From contig JAOTOL010001333.1 in the NCBI GenBank assembly GCA_034440575.1, positions 124,001 to 188,000 on the forward strand: a stretch of DNA of 64,000 nt, written 5' to 3'. How positions within the stretch are numbered: position 1 is the stretch's first letter; every line of letters begins with the position of its first letter. Below are positions 34,325 to 46,345 of this stretch, one piece after another. The stretch comes from Imbricaverruca yamaguchii. Lineage: Eukaryota; Arthropoda; Thecostraca; Neoverrucidae. Below the pieces are notes generated by a model. That model was not told where the DNA came from. It ran no database searches and saw nothing but the letters and a program-made list of their open reading frames with translations. The position numbers and the translations under genes were made by a program.

Positions 34325-34640
34325 CCTGTCACATTTCGATCCATTCCAGAGATCGGCCATGTCTGTAAGCCAAAAATGTTGTTATTCACCGGTGTGGTGA
34401 CCTTTGACCTGACCCAAGGTCACGAAAGTCCAAACCACACGCCTCTGGCCGACGGCCGATCATTTGGTGAAGGTTTCATTAAGATCGAGCCAGCGGTTGC
34501 CGAGATCGGCAATGTCTGTGAGCCTAAAATTTTGTTTATTCGACCATTTGGTGACCTTTGACCTACCTAACGCCACGAAAGTGCAAATCGCACGCGTCTG
34601 GCACACGGTCGATCGTTTGGTGTAGGTTTCATGAAGAGTA
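34325..34640 (+). repeat. two ~150-bp units carrying DR1-like AGGTCA motifs
   Basis: Units share GAGATCGGC(C/A)ATGTCTGT, TGGTGACCTTTGACCT and GATC(A/G)TTTGGTG. Each has TGACCTTTGACCT (34398-34410 and 34552-34564), which on the minus strand is a perfect AGGTCA-A-AGGTCA direct repeat with 1-bp spacing. The first unit has a further AGGTCA at 34417-34422. The same family recurs at 61.5-62.0 kb. Confidence 0.8.
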
Positions 34641-34654
34641 ACCCACTTTAGATA

Positions 34655-34850
34655 GCAGCAGATGTGTAGTGGTCCGGGGTCAGCCCTGGTCTGGCGGCGC
34701 CAGATGTCTTGATCCTGGTGCGAGTCGTTCTCGATCTTGTCCTTATCCAGTCCTTATCTGACAGGACTTATCCAGTCCTGTCAGAATCTCATCCAAACCT
34801 TGTTCAGTTGAAGCGAACTTCATCTTGGATCTCGGGTGGTTCTGTCCACG
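34655..34850 (-). repeat. right member of ~170-bp inverted repeat pair
   Basis: The reverse complement of this stretch aligns to 32257-32424 over its whole length, with an extra ~25 bp made of a duplicated GGACT(T)AT-CC-AGTCC-type segment (about 34743-34773). On plus it starts TGTAGTGGTCCGGGGTCAGC. It may be an LTR fragment or a terminal inverted repeat. Confidence 0.75.
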
Positions 34851-35100
34851 ATGAGAAGCAGAAGCAGAAGCTACTTCAGGTACTCATTCAGCTGATCAGG
34901 TCCAGAAACATTTCGTGTAATATAACCTTCCTTCATTTCGTTTAACTTTTCTTTGAAGTTAATTTCCAAGCTGGTAAATCGCTTCGGCGAAGGCTGAATT
35001 GGTCGTTTTATCAACATATGCATCGTCCCAGATATGACTGACGTTTAGGCCGCGAGGGCAGTGTGCTAGATGTTTCAATATCATATTAGTTCAGTAGTAG

Positions 35101-35324
35101 TAGTAGAACACTGGAACCAGCTGCCAAAAAACATTGTCAGTAGCAGCACACTGAACATCTTTAAAAACAGCATAGACAATCATTATGAGAATAGAGGGCT
35201 TGCTTTTCAGTATTACAGGGAGGGCTGATTGACAGATTTGGTAGGCAACTGGTGGCAACATAGTGCAACCAAGAAGGGCCCTTGTGGCTCATAGTTGCAC
35301 TAATCTTTTATGTCTTTATGTCTA
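35101..35324 (+). mobile_element. CR1 LINE 3'-end fragment (copy 3)
   Basis: It matches the last ~230 bp of copies 1 and 2, from GTAGAACACTGGAACCAGCT through the ORF2 stop and GAAGGGCCCTTGTGGCTCAT to the TTTATGTC tail. Severe 5' truncation leaves only the 3' end. The 5' junction is a TAG-triplet run. Confidence 0.92.
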
Positions 35325-35341
35325 GTTCATCTTGGAACATA

Positions 35342-35500
<159 letters not shown>

Positions 35501-35509
35501 AATATATTC

Positions 35510-36235
35510 CGATGTTCCGAGCTATTCCCAGGCTGAAAGCCATGTTCCGGGTTTGACCTATTATGCCTTTAACGACGTCAGTATGACGAAAATACAGAAA
35601 TCAGATGAGATGGAACTGCGTGCTATGCTAACTTGCAAAAGACATCTTCCCGTGTATCTAGCATGCATGGCTCAGAAGCTGGTGTTCAAGCATCATTCTG
35701 GGCCGACCTGATCTTCTCCACCTCGGCCTTGTTGTTGCCATGATCCAATATAAATGCATTCATATATGTTGATCGTTGGAAAACAATTTAGAAAAATAAG
35801 CTTGGCCTTTTTAAAACCATTTACAGGGATGGAAATCGAGGTCCGCATTTTTACCTACCTTGACCTATAGCGACTTTCGATCAAAATGCATATCTAAAAT
35901 ACGCGCTGGGCTATCCATGACCACAGCTTTCAAACCGTGTATCGCATTTCATCCTTGCTTACGTAGATCGGAAGTTAGAGGGGACTTCCAAGAGTCTAAT
36001 CTCCCTCCCGGACCCGGCGAAGGTGGTTTTGCCAGCCGTCTCGGCGAGGGTTAGTACTAATGCTACTGCCAGCAGCTAATTTCCTGCAGTGTTTGAGTTG
36101 TGTAAAGAATTCACCAGGCCAGCTGGCATCGCACCATGGCTATCATTTCACTGAAAACAGACATAAACAGCTGACTGGCTTCAAAGTGCCCGAAAACCCG
36201 GCTGTCGCCCAGACCAGTATTCATGTCCATTAGAG
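35510..36235. other. no recognised feature
   Basis: No coding domain or repeat unit is seen. Confidence 0.3.
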
Positions 36236-36239
36236 TGTA

Positions 36240-36790
36240 CTGATACGTGACATCGTGGACACCGGTCAGTCTGGTCTGTGACGCGTGAGTCTGGTCAGTC
36301 TGGTCTGTGACGCGTGAGTCCGGTCACTTTGGGGTTTTTACGCGTGAGTCTGGTCAGTCTGTCTGTGAGTCCGGTAGTCTGGTCTAGTCTGGTCTGTGAC
36401 GGTGAGTCCGGTCAGTCTGGTCTGTGACGCGTGAGTGGTAGTCTGTCTGTGACGCATGAGTCCGGTCAGTCTGGTCTGTGACACGTGAGTCTGGTCAGTC
36501 TGGTCTGTGACGCGTGAGTCTGGTCAGTCTGGTCTGTGGTGCGTGAGTCTGGTCAGTCTGGTCTGTGACACGTGAGTCTGGTCAGTCTGGTCTGTGACGC
36601 GTGAGTCCGGTCAGTCTGGTCTGTGACGCGTGAGTCTGGTCAGTCTGGTCTGTGACGCGTGAGTCTGGTCAGTCTGGTCTGTGACGCGTGAGTCTGGTCA
36701 GTCTGGTCTGTGACGCGTGAGTCTGGTCAGTCTGGTCTGTGACGCGTGAGACTGGTCAGTTTGACCTATGACGAGTTAGTCCGGTCGGTT
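36240..36790. repeat. 29-bp tandem repeat, about 19 copies
   Basis: A unit built on GTGACGCGTGAGTCTGGTCA plus GTCTGGTCT, with C/T variants (TCCGG or TCTGG) and some deleted units near 36350-36450. The central block 36590-36750 is nearly perfect. Each unit contains an ACGCGT palindrome. Confidence 0.93.
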
Positions 36791-39155
36791 TGGCCTGTGG
36801 CGTGTGCGGCATTCCGGTCTCAGCTAGGATATATGCGAGCTTCTGTTCGGCATTACGCAGTCTATCTTGGGCGAGCCTTATTGGGTACCTAGTTACGACT
36901 ATTCACCTTGACGTTCCCAGCTCAGGGTTGAACAGCTTGGCCTGCCACGTGTACGACATGACCACTTATCCTTCAGTGTCTGGTCCTGCTGCTGAATATG
37001 CATCCACGAGCCGGAGACCGACTTGGGTTAACGAGGCAGCCGCTGATTTAGAGCTTATGAGCGTTGGCCAAGGCTTCTGTTGCTGCAGCTGCTGGACATG
37101 GACAGCAGTGACGTCGCCAGGGTTTTTGACGAGGGGCGCGATTAGAACCCGACCCCCGAAGAGTTTTTCGGAATCAGGGAAATTTGTTGAAATCCACCCT
37201 AAAAGACACCCTTGTTCATTCGGGGGTTGATGAGTATCGGCATGAATTGTGAGGATTTTAAAGGTTTATGGGGATTGTGAAGGATTCGGTGCCCCTGCTC
37301 TAATTGCTTCGAAATATTTGATGGCGTATGACATTTTTATGAGTGTGGGGTGGGGGTAGGGGCTCTTCTTTTAGCCATTTATTTTCTTAACCCTATTACG
37401 GTAGGTATGGAGGGGAGCAACTAAACGGTCTCCCCTCAGATATTTTGCTAGCCATTCTTAAACTATGAGGAAGAGCTCCTTAAGATGCTTTGACTTTTCC
37501 CACCTTTTTGTGTAGGGTTTCAAATTGTATTCTTGTCTAGACATGAGGCGAATTTAGACCATATTTGTCAAGGTCATTTTACACTTTATTGCACGTGCTA
37601 ATCAGTGCAGTTCTCGCTAAGCTTAACGTACTGTGGCATGACTTTTTGCAATTATAACTGCAAAATGTGTGCCTATTGTATATTTAGTGCTTTGTTGTAT
37701 GCACAAATTCTGCAGGATGTTGCAGAGCGAGGAAATTTGGGGATGGAGCATGAGTTTGAAAATAGTGAACAATTCAATAGTCTTCAATTCTATTTTCATC
37801 ACTTCAGCTCGAACTCTCGTTCCATGACTCTAATCCCCTCAGTCGGACACGAGTCATGGCGTGCGCGTTCGTAGACGCGCACGCGCAGGCGCTAGGGCAC
37901 AGGTTCTGGAGCGACACCGACATTGGCGGCCCCAAGTCTTGAGCATGCCCTCGGTCTGCAGGAGATGCCCTGGCGAGGGCCCTCAGAGACGCCTCGAGCA
38001 GGCTCTCAGTCTGCAAGAGATTCCCCGTTCAAAAGTGGCACTCGCATCCTGAGATGGGCTGGTCATATAACGCACGCAATGGGGGCAAAAGCGGTCAGTT
38101 TAATTTGGGGTATTTTTCACCGCCCCGTCTCGGGGGGGGGGGGGTATTTTACACGCCCCGTAGGGTTTTCCTCGAGTAGTGATGAAACGGAGTGCGACAG
38201 CACGCCAATATGTTAACTAGCTTAATGACATAGCCCCATAAATTTCACATATCCTGTGATTTTTTTTAGGTCAGAGTATGTACTGTCACCGAGTTATTCT
38301 TACGTCAAGTGAGGCTAGCTGTAAGAACGTTCAACCAGTCATTACGCTTTACCAGTTAACAATATTTGAATGGAACTTTTAGGGTTTGCTTATCTTTGAG
38401 GATGCAATGAAACTCACGAAGATAATGTTCCATGTTTTCGTTTTTGATGACATTTGTTTTGCACATTTTCCCATGTGGCTAAAATCGTACATTCTGGCAT
38501 GTCTTATGAGAGCAAGTTGACTTAAAGCAATGTTTATCGGTGCGCTCTATCTTTTAGACAAATGAAAAATCGTGGAAAATGAATACTCTAACTTTTGAAA
38601 TCTTCCGAAATTAACATGTTGAATTTGGGATGGACAAACAATTTGGGGCCATGGTCGATTTCGCATTCATTTTCTCAATGCAAATATCATTTTTTTTTTA
38701 ATATTCCACAAATAAACTCCCCAATGTCAAAAACACGGCGTTAATCGTGATTTCCTAGACACCCCAGTTATGTCAATGTTTGAGAGCGTACAATTTTGTG
38801 GGTGATTTCGGGCTCTATTTGCCAAGCGCTTTTACTGATACCACTTTCGTTTTCGTGCAACGTCTAGACTTTCTAAGATTAGAGGAGGAATTTAAGGCCC
38901 CCTCCCTCCCCCCCTCCACCCGAGACGGGTGTAAGGATCTGACCAGAATGTCGGCGAGGACTAATGAAATAACCAGGTGATATAGATACCACCCCGTTCC
39001 CCTCCCCCGATTTTTTGTTTTGTCGTGTGGTGCGCGGGAAAACTGTCCCCTTGCAGCTCTGGGCGCCCCTCCAAGCTAAGGCATGTATTTTGCGAGCAAA
39101 AAGGGCGCAGATCTAAGGATTTTCACAATGCGAAATCCCACACATGCACACAAAC
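36791..39155. other. no convincing gene; open frame 36790-37230 and a G-run
   Basis: A 146-codon plus frame starts at the edge of the 29-bp array and has no recognisable domain. A run of twelve or more G near 38132-38143 lies between two copies of a CACGCCCCGT/CCGCCCCGT phrase, a small local duplication. The remainder is AT-rich and non-coding by inspection. Confidence 0.3.
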
Positions 39156-39169
39156 ACACACGCAAACAC

Positions 39170-39205
<36 letters not shown>

Positions 39206-39225
39206 TACACACACACACACGAACT
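39156..39225. repeat. (CA)n microsatellite
   Basis: CA/ACAC repeats with a few interruptions (CATACATAC). Confidence 0.95.
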
Positions 39226-39289
39226 ATACATCTGGCAGATAATTCGCATATGCAGGCTACTTATACAGCAGAGGCGTAGCTTCGCAAAT

Positions 39290-39485
39290 CCCTTGTGGGA
39301 CAATCTGGACCCGCCAGCGTAATTTCACGGGCTTGGTGCAACTTTTCGGGTCCCAATGTGATTTTACGAGACTCCAGTTGGATTTTGCTGGGACTCGGTG
39401 AACCTTTTTGGTTCTGTGGATATGTTTTTGGAGCCTGAACACAATTTTTCGTAGCCCGGCTTCATATTTTTTTGAGGACCCTCGT
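39290..39485. repeat. degenerate ~27-bp tandem repeat
   Basis: Phrases like GGGTCCCAATGTGATTTTAC, GGGACTCGGTGAACCTTTTT and GGAGCCTGAACACAATTTTT alternate about every 26-29 bp. It is a strongly diverged minisatellite. Confidence 0.5.
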
Positions 39486-41060
39486 CGGTTTTATCATTAT
39501 GGAATGTATTGGGTTCCAGGCACACGGTCTATGTCTACGGGTGCTCTGATGTAGCTGCGTGAGACACACGCCCACCACAGACGACGCGGCTCCACCTACC
39601 CAGGGTGCGGCTCACCGCCACACAGCGTTACTGCACATATGGAGCCGCGTCGAGGTGGAACAGTCTACCTGATGCCGCACTGGATATCATCACTGTTCAC
39701 TGATTTAGGGCGGTCATCCGTGAACATGAGGAACAGGACTTAGAACGGGAGTATTGGGAAAGGGAGCAGTTTTAATCTATGTGTAAACGAATTGCGTTAA
39801 TATTTCAAAGTGATACCAATCAAGCACCATTCCTCCATTTTTGTCGCGCCAAAAATGAAATAGGCTTTTGAATGACCGCATGACGAAATGTCCTGAGCGA
39901 TATATGTATTCACGAATGGACATGATGACAACTACAAAGCGATGCAGCGCACCGCTACCAGCCTGCCTCGTTATGCTACCGGCGTGCGCCGAGCGTGCGA
40001 TCTGCATGCCATTAGACGCGGTGCACGTCGTGTGAAGGCCGCCCCAGGGTCGCGTCTATTGAGCGCGGCGGTCGTCTGCACGCGCGTCACCCGACGCGAG
40101 ACTGTCAAGTGAACGGCGGCGACATTCACAGTCACGGTCAACAGGCCTCACCGTGCCTACGTCAGAGGGGCCTTCAAAACTGATGGGCTCTTTCGGCGCC
40201 AGAGGAGTGGCGACTTTGACGAGTTTCGCCCTTTGGCCAAATTGCAGCTGAAGTGCACAAATTCCAGTGGAAAGTTTGGCTGCTTCAAGAACTTGTGCAA
40301 AGTGCATTCCATGTTGACGAGGTACATGAAGTTCGGCACTGGAGAGGGATGCCGACAAAAAAAAAAAACGAGGAATCCACCGCCACAAACACTAATTGGT
40401 GGGATACCGCAAGAACAGCTCTCCCGAAATGTTTCAGTTTTGCATGTTGGTTTTTGGTTCCTCCTTTGTCTTCCTTCGATCTTGTCCGAGTCATATTTTG
40501 TTTTGGTCCGCTGTTATCTTCTATTGTACTTGTTTTTTCGGGAGTGATATAAAATGGCCCTTTTAAAAACACGCTATATTTTCTCTTTTTTTGGTTTCTG
40601 CGTTTTGTATTTTTATTGTTCGTCATCTTTGATTTAGTGGTTGGAAAGGTCAGCGAATATAATTCCGTGGCTGGTGGGGTGGTTATCGCTGAGCGTGTTG
40701 GCGGGTGTGAAGGCAGTGCCTTGTACGTTGCAATAGTGTCCAGTGGCTGGCGATGTGGTGGGTATTTCAGAGGTCGCAAACTCTGCTGGAGTGTCGCCGA
40801 CCAAGGCCCAATATCTTCACTTTTTCTCCAACGCGGAATATTCCAAAAAAGGGCGAAACTTGAGCTCCTTGGCTGCTAAAATATGCGGTATTAGTTAGTG
40901 ATCAACCGGAAGCCATAACACGAACTTTGTACTCGCATAATGGAGGTTCGGTTCAGTTCAGTTCAGTCGTCCCACATTGGAAATTACATTTCAGTCGTGC
41001 TGTCAGAATCGATGATGTCAAAATGACATGTACATATGTAAGGAGGCTGTGGCGCGCCGG
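39486..41060. other. no recognised gene
   Basis: Several overlapping frames of 75-165 codons lie at 40056-40880 on both strands, partly sustained by A/T runs. None shows a domain I recognise. An A-run lies near 40360-40370. Confidence 0.25.
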
Positions 41061-41064
41061 CCCC

Positions 41065-41245
41065 CGCCCGTGCCCGGCGGTGCGCGGCGGTGCGCGGCGC
41101 CCTGGCCGGGCTCACGCACGGGGAGCAGCAGCGGCGTGGTGACTGGGCTCACGACGGGAGGCAGTAGGCCGGGCTCACGCACGGGGAGCAGCAGCCGTGG
41201 CCGGGCTCACGCACGGGGAGCAGCAGCGGCGTGGGCGGGACCGGC
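41065..41245. repeat. GC-rich ~35-bp imperfect tandem repeat
   Basis: GGGCTCACGCACGGGGAGCA followed by GCAG(C)GGCGTGG recurs about four times, with one shortened unit at 41146-41168. Frames here are GC-rich artefacts. Confidence 0.75.
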
Positions 41246-41249
41246 GGTA

Positions 41250-42480
41250 CGGCGGGCGCCTCGTGTTGTGTGCGCGTGCTGCCGCTGAGTGTGCCTCTGC
41301 GGCTGCGCGCCCGCCCGGGACAATCCGGTGGAGACCTCGGGTCGCCTTGGCGGAGGAGCCGGGGTCGGGCCTGGGACGCGATGGCGCGACGTTGTGGGTG
41401 TAATGCGCTATCCATCAGTGGCCGGGCCGAATACCGATGGAGATTGTGCGTCAAATACAGGAACTGACGCCAGGAGACTCGGGTTCGCAAGTGAGCAGTA
41501 AGACGCAGCCTACACTACGGATCCCACACTACGGATCCTACAATACGGAACTTACCCTCGGAGCCCACGAATAAAATGCATCGGCACTATTCACCCAGGT
41601 GGTACATTTCGTCGGTAGTTCTAATGTGCTTTTGCAACCAAACATCGTCTGCAAAAAAAAACAGCAGCCCAAGAACAAGCGTGCATGCCAGTCCGAATGG
41701 CCGAAGTCTTGTAAGCTGTCGCAGATAGCAGCCGTCCTTAGGTAAAAGTCATAGACATCGAGATCTAGTCTGACGGGCAATACCTCAATATACATAACGT
41801 AATTTGTCATTTACAAATCCCATAGATCCTTGAAATAGTGTGGGCCTCAGACTTTCAAGGTTTCAAGGTTCTAGCTTTCAAAGGCCGTATCTCGCCTTGA
41901 ATTGTTGGGTTTCTGTCTTTGGTTTCTCACAGATATGATCTGTTTGGAGGGCTGCATGTTGGTATCCAACTTCAATGCGAACATAATTAATGCGCACATC
42001 TTTCATCTACTTCCATGATATATTGGTGTAGATCAGAGAGGGAACTGTTAACTGTTTCATGTGTGCACATACGCTGATAAATTTACTCTGTGCCCATGCA
42101 AATTTGTCTTGCTCACCCTTGTGAATTGGATAGAGTATAAAACTTGCCAACTAGCAAGCAATTTGACAACCATTTACTTATATACGTACTTTGATTATAG
42201 TGGACTCAATAGGCAGCGACGGAATAGTTATCTAAGGTAACAGATAGCTAATTTCTACCATCAACCAACGAGCAATTCTTGGTAAGTTTCAACAACAGAT
42301 TATGAAACTGCCTGGTGGAAAAGCTAAGTAACGTAAGCTTGGGTTAAATAACAACAAATATAACTAATGTAGCTTTTGCCAGAAAGAAACCATGCAAAAA
42401 GCAATGGTCCAAGAACACCAAGGTTTAGATGCAAGCGATCATTTTAGCTGGCTTGCAGATTAATTAAATAGAGAAATAGT
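41250..42480. other. no recognised feature
   Basis: GC-rich to 41500, where ACTACGGATCC(T/C)AC is doubled near 41513-41540, then AT-rich. No gene is seen. Confidence 0.3.
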
Positions 42481-42490
42481 TGCAAAGCAC

Positions 42491-42592
42491 CTAGCATTCC
42501 TTAGAATGTCGATGATAACGTGGCCATGAATCAGTTAATGGAAAGAGCCCTAAAGCAAGACACATGACGAATATTACCAATGGCAGCTTCAT
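42491..42592 (-). CDS. possible short secreted peptide (33 codons)
   Basis: From the ATG at 42590-42592 the frame reads MKLPLVIFVMCLALGLFPLT, then DSWPRYHRHSKEC and TAG. The first ~22 residues have the n-region Lys, a long hydrophobic core and a small/polar end typical of a signal peptide. The mature part would be only about 11 residues and His/Arg-rich. The upstream in-frame sequence stays open to 42766, but the internal Met gives a far better leader. A GT follows immediately after the stop (TAG|GTGC), so this could instead be a first exon of a larger gene whose donor lies elsewhere. No homologue is recognised. Confidence 0.25.
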   Translation of the reverse strand: MKLPLVIFVMCLALGLFPLTDSWPRYHRHSKEC

Positions 42593-43087
42593 TGCAGAAA
42601 TCCATTTGGTACTGATGCAAACATCAATTGCATTGTAATAATCGACCCGAAATAAAATTCCATAATCGCAATAATTAACGACTGGTGAATCCACACAGCA
42701 TGCCACCTTTCTCCCAATCACATTTCCTGTGTGCATTTTCCAACGTCCACGCTTACCACGACACACAACCCTGTGGTGAATTAAATGATTCTGACATTAA
42801 TGTCCATCCATGTTAGGTCATAACATTATGCGCATTCGCGCAACTGAATTTAACTTTTCCTGTGCACAACACCCCTATATATGAACACCAACAGACACTG
42901 ATCACTTTGAGCAATGCGTCTCTTCTTACAGTGGTTGGAACACCTGTAGTTTTTCCAGCAACCTCAAAGAACTGCAAAAAAGTATAGCGAGTTCCTACAG
43001 CAAAAATCATTACTTCTGCACTCCAAGGAATAGTTGCATTGCTTAAACACAAATTGGAGCAGTAGCTCAGATTACACTAGGAATTTG

Positions 43088-43440
43088 CCGCACCGGTAGC
43101 TCAGTTGGTTAGAGCGCTGGCCTGCACTGATCTCTCCTGTCCTGGCAACGCAGGGTTCGAGTCGCTTCTCGCGCTGACATTCTGCGCCCGGCCGGGAGTG
43201 TCAGTTGGCAGCTGGCCCGATAAGGCCGGGGACGAGCTACCGGGCGGCCGTGTCGGTGCATTGACGGCACGTTAAACATTCGTTCAATATTCTGCCGTTA
43301 AACTGGAATTCATGGATTGGGTGGTGGGACCAGGGTTCACGCAACAAGCTCCGCCTTGCGATAGAACTCTGTTTCCAGAACCTCGTACTTCTAAACACCG
43401 AGGCCACCACCCTCGATAACCCTGCCTTAAGAGGACAGTA
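43088..43440 (+). mobile_element. tRNA-derived SINE
   Basis: The head has an A-box TAGCTCAGTTGG (43097-43108) and a B-box GGTTCGAGTCG (43154-43164), 45 bp apart: an RNA polymerase III promoter pair. The acceptor and T arms do not pair as in a functional tRNA, so this is not a tRNA gene. A ~200-bp unrelated body follows (GTGTCGGTGCATTGACGGCA through GGGTTCACGCAACAAGCTC) and is shared with 17940-18090. Its mobilising LINE is unknown; the tail does not clearly show the TTTATGTC repeat of the local CR1. Confidence 0.75.
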
Positions 43441-43453
43441 TAGTTGCATTGAC

Positions 43454-43999
43454 TTGGCTCTTCTACTTGACGTACGACTTGACGTCTACCCAACGACTAA
43501 GCACACTATGCGACTGGTCCGTTTCAGACGAACCTCGGCTATCACTACACAATCACAATTAGGCTTCATCAGCCTCTTTATTGTATGCTTTGTTTCGGGT
43601 ATTCTTGTCAGTCTTAATGGTCCAGGCTCTTATATTTTTACCAAGGAAGGAATAAACAATGACGTTAAAAAGCAGATTGCATCACGATTGTCTGGGAGTA
43701 TGGGTGGGACATCAGCCACCTACTATGCACACACTTCCCTGCTGCACGTTTTATATTTGTTGGATAGTTTTGACAAAACGTGTCCATTCCGACAATATGT
43801 GTTGCACTTCTTGGTTGCATTTTACCGCGCTCGGCTCGTCAGAACCGTTCGGTTGGCAACTTCACCGGCCATCATTGTCAAACCATGTGGCTCTGGAGAG
43901 TGGCTCCAAACGTGCTGTACCAACCACAAAGCCGAGGGGTACGGCAAGCCATTAAGTTGGCTTCTCCGTAAAACCCGAGGGCGCGGTAGGCTAGGATGA
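43454..43999 (+). other. 181-codon open frame of unknown status
   Basis: An open frame starting at the 3' edge of the SINE. It has one hydrophobic stretch (FISLFIVCFVSGILVSL) that could span a membrane, and otherwise no recognisable domain. The initiating Met lies in or next to the SINE, which argues against a conserved gene. Confidence 0.2.
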
Positions 44000-45950
44000 C
44001 CGGGAGACCACGCCGACCGAGGTTGTGCAGTGCGGCTCGCGGCTGTCGTCGGGGTGGCTTCCGTCGCACGTTTCAGCACACGGACATGTTGTCAACTGAG
44101 TAAGGCTAGGTAGGTCGGCCATTAATGTCATAATCCAGACATAAAACCCAACAGAATCTAACGAAATATCCCAGCCAATTTCTACTTGATCTTAAAGACA
44201 GTAAGTAAAGGCAATCGTAATTAACCAGGTATGCAACCAGGGGTGGAAGGCTGGAGGCTGGAAGAACAGTCGCGATGTATTGTACTTGTAATATACATAA
44301 TGTAGGTATTGTACATATCGTAGATAAGATGCATGTACCACTTTTTATGTAAAAACAGCATGGTCTGAGCTTGCTGTTGATATGCTGGAACCGTTTTGAA
44401 TGGCGACACTTTCAGGATGCAGAAACATTACGGGCTCTGAACCGTCCCAGATTAATGACATTTGTTGACCTTAACTCACAATTTGTACAGCATATGCAAA
44501 ACATAGTCAGAATGTGAGTTTTTTGTGACTACATCTACTCATTCGGCCGCCATTCTCGGAAGCTGGAAAAGCCTGAAGGGATGGGTGGGAGTATGGCTCG
44601 AGATAATTCCCCCCGCTATGGGAAAAGGGGCTCTCAGAATTCAAGCATGCATTCAAGTCGGTATGAAAAACTGGTACAGCTCACAACGACACGCTAAAAA
44701 GCGTATGCCTTAACATCTAGCGTGTATTTTTTACTTGTTCGTCATCCTGGTATAAATACCAGAACATACTATCATTTACCACTATAATTGAAGGGACTGT
44801 TGGGACATTTTTGCAAATTGTCATCGTTGTCGTGGATGGAAGAACTCGTGAGCTGATTGTCTAACGCTAACGATACTAAACAAGTGAACTAAGGCAACGC
44901 GATAAAATGTCTGTCATGTGGGGTTATTGGGGTTAGCAAATTGCGGGGCAATGAGGTCCAGTTTGCTGAAAAGGCACATACCGCTGGATAAACAGTAACG
45001 TCCTCTATAATCCTGCGTGTTCAGTTCGAATTCGACCGTACATCTTGAGCAGTCCCTTTTAGGCTACGATAAAAAGGAATGGCTGGGACGGCCCACTTCC
45101 CCACCAGACCACCTCCTGTATCCAACGCAGAGAAAACGGTGGCCGCCTCCATTTACGCATTAAACGCATGGGTGGATGCAAATACGGCGCGAAACTCAAC
45201 GTAAGCGCTCTCACAGCGAGCTGCATGTCGTCAGACAAACACAACTCGCGGAAAAAGAGCATCGTCTCCGACAGCATAACTGCGACCACGGCCGGTCTGA
45301 GGTGGTCCACCACAGCATGTCCGTGCAGAGTCACACCCGCCGACCGCGGGGCGGCGGGCTCGCATCAGCCACCGCAACTGTCGGCGTGTGGCAGGGCGAT
45401 GTACCGTGATCAATGGTCAATTTGCGGTCCACTGCGGCCACATCCTGTTTGTTGTTGACACACGGCGCATAGTATGACATCCGATGCATTATGTATTATG
45501 CAGCAGCATAAGGCGGCCAAATGCTGGCGCTGGATGCGCGCGAGGTCAAATGTCAAAAGCGCAGGGTGGTCGCATCTCCGTGAGTGTTAGTCGCAGGCGG
45601 AATGCATTGAGAGTCTGCACAGTCGCACTCCTGAAAGCATGCACGCAGAGCCAGTAGCATGGCATGTATTTCGGATGCGAGACATTCACCATGCTGCATT
45701 TCTAAAAGGAGAAATAATTGAACATGAACTCTCTCGGAACTGAACTCAGCTTTTCACAACATTAATCAGTCATGCTGCCACGTATTTATAGCATGTAGCA
45801 TGTATTTCATAGCATGACCTCTCTCGAAACTGAAGTCAGGTTTCAGCCAGGCTATTAATCAGCCATGCTGTCACAGGTGGGGGAGGGGAGAAAGGCTGCT
45901 ATCGGCTGCGGTGTAAAATATATCATCATTAGCTTCAGATCTTTGACACC
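44000..45950. other. no recognised feature
   Basis: Mixed composition with frames under 100 codons. A TAGCATG phrase is repeated at 45788-45816, and a CATGACCTCTCTCGAAACTG/GAACTCTCTCGGAACTGAAC pair recurs at about 45725 and 45814, suggesting a small local duplication. Confidence 0.3.
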
Positions 45951-45956
45951 ATCAGC

Positions 45957-46318
45957 TATCTCTCCCTCTCCCTCTCCCTCTCCCTCTCCCTCTCCCTCTC
46001 CCTCTCCCTCTCCCTCTCCCTCTCCCTCTCCCTCTCCCTCTCCCTCTCCTCCCTCTCCCTCCCTCTCCCTCTCCCCCCTCTCCATCTCCCTCTCCCTCTC
46101 CCTCTCCCTCTCCCTCTCCCTCTCCCTCTCCCTCTCCCTCTCCCTCTCCCTCTCCCTCTCCCTCTCCCTCTCCCTCTCCCTCTCCCTCTCCCTCTCCCTC
46201 TCCCTCTCCCTCTCCCTCTCCCTCTCCCTCTCCCTCTCCCTCTCCCTCTCCCTCTCCCTCTCCCTCTCCCTCTCCCTCTCCCTCTCCCTCTCCCTCTCCC
46301 TCTCCCTCTCCCTGTCCA
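45957..46318. repeat. (CTCCCT)n hexamer microsatellite, about 60 copies
   Basis: CTCCCT units with a few interruptions near 46048-46085. The minus strand reads (GGGAGA)n, with G3 tracts every 6 bases: a polypurine strand with G-quadruplex-compatible spacing. Ser/Pro/Leu and Arg/Glu frames are artefacts. Confidence 0.97.
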
Positions 46319-46345
46319 TCTCCCTCCCCCTCTCCATCTTCCCCT

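Noticed and set aside
43090..43175. Functional tRNA gene
   Set aside because: A and B boxes are present, but the acceptor and T-stem complementarity is lost and a long body follows; it is a SINE head.
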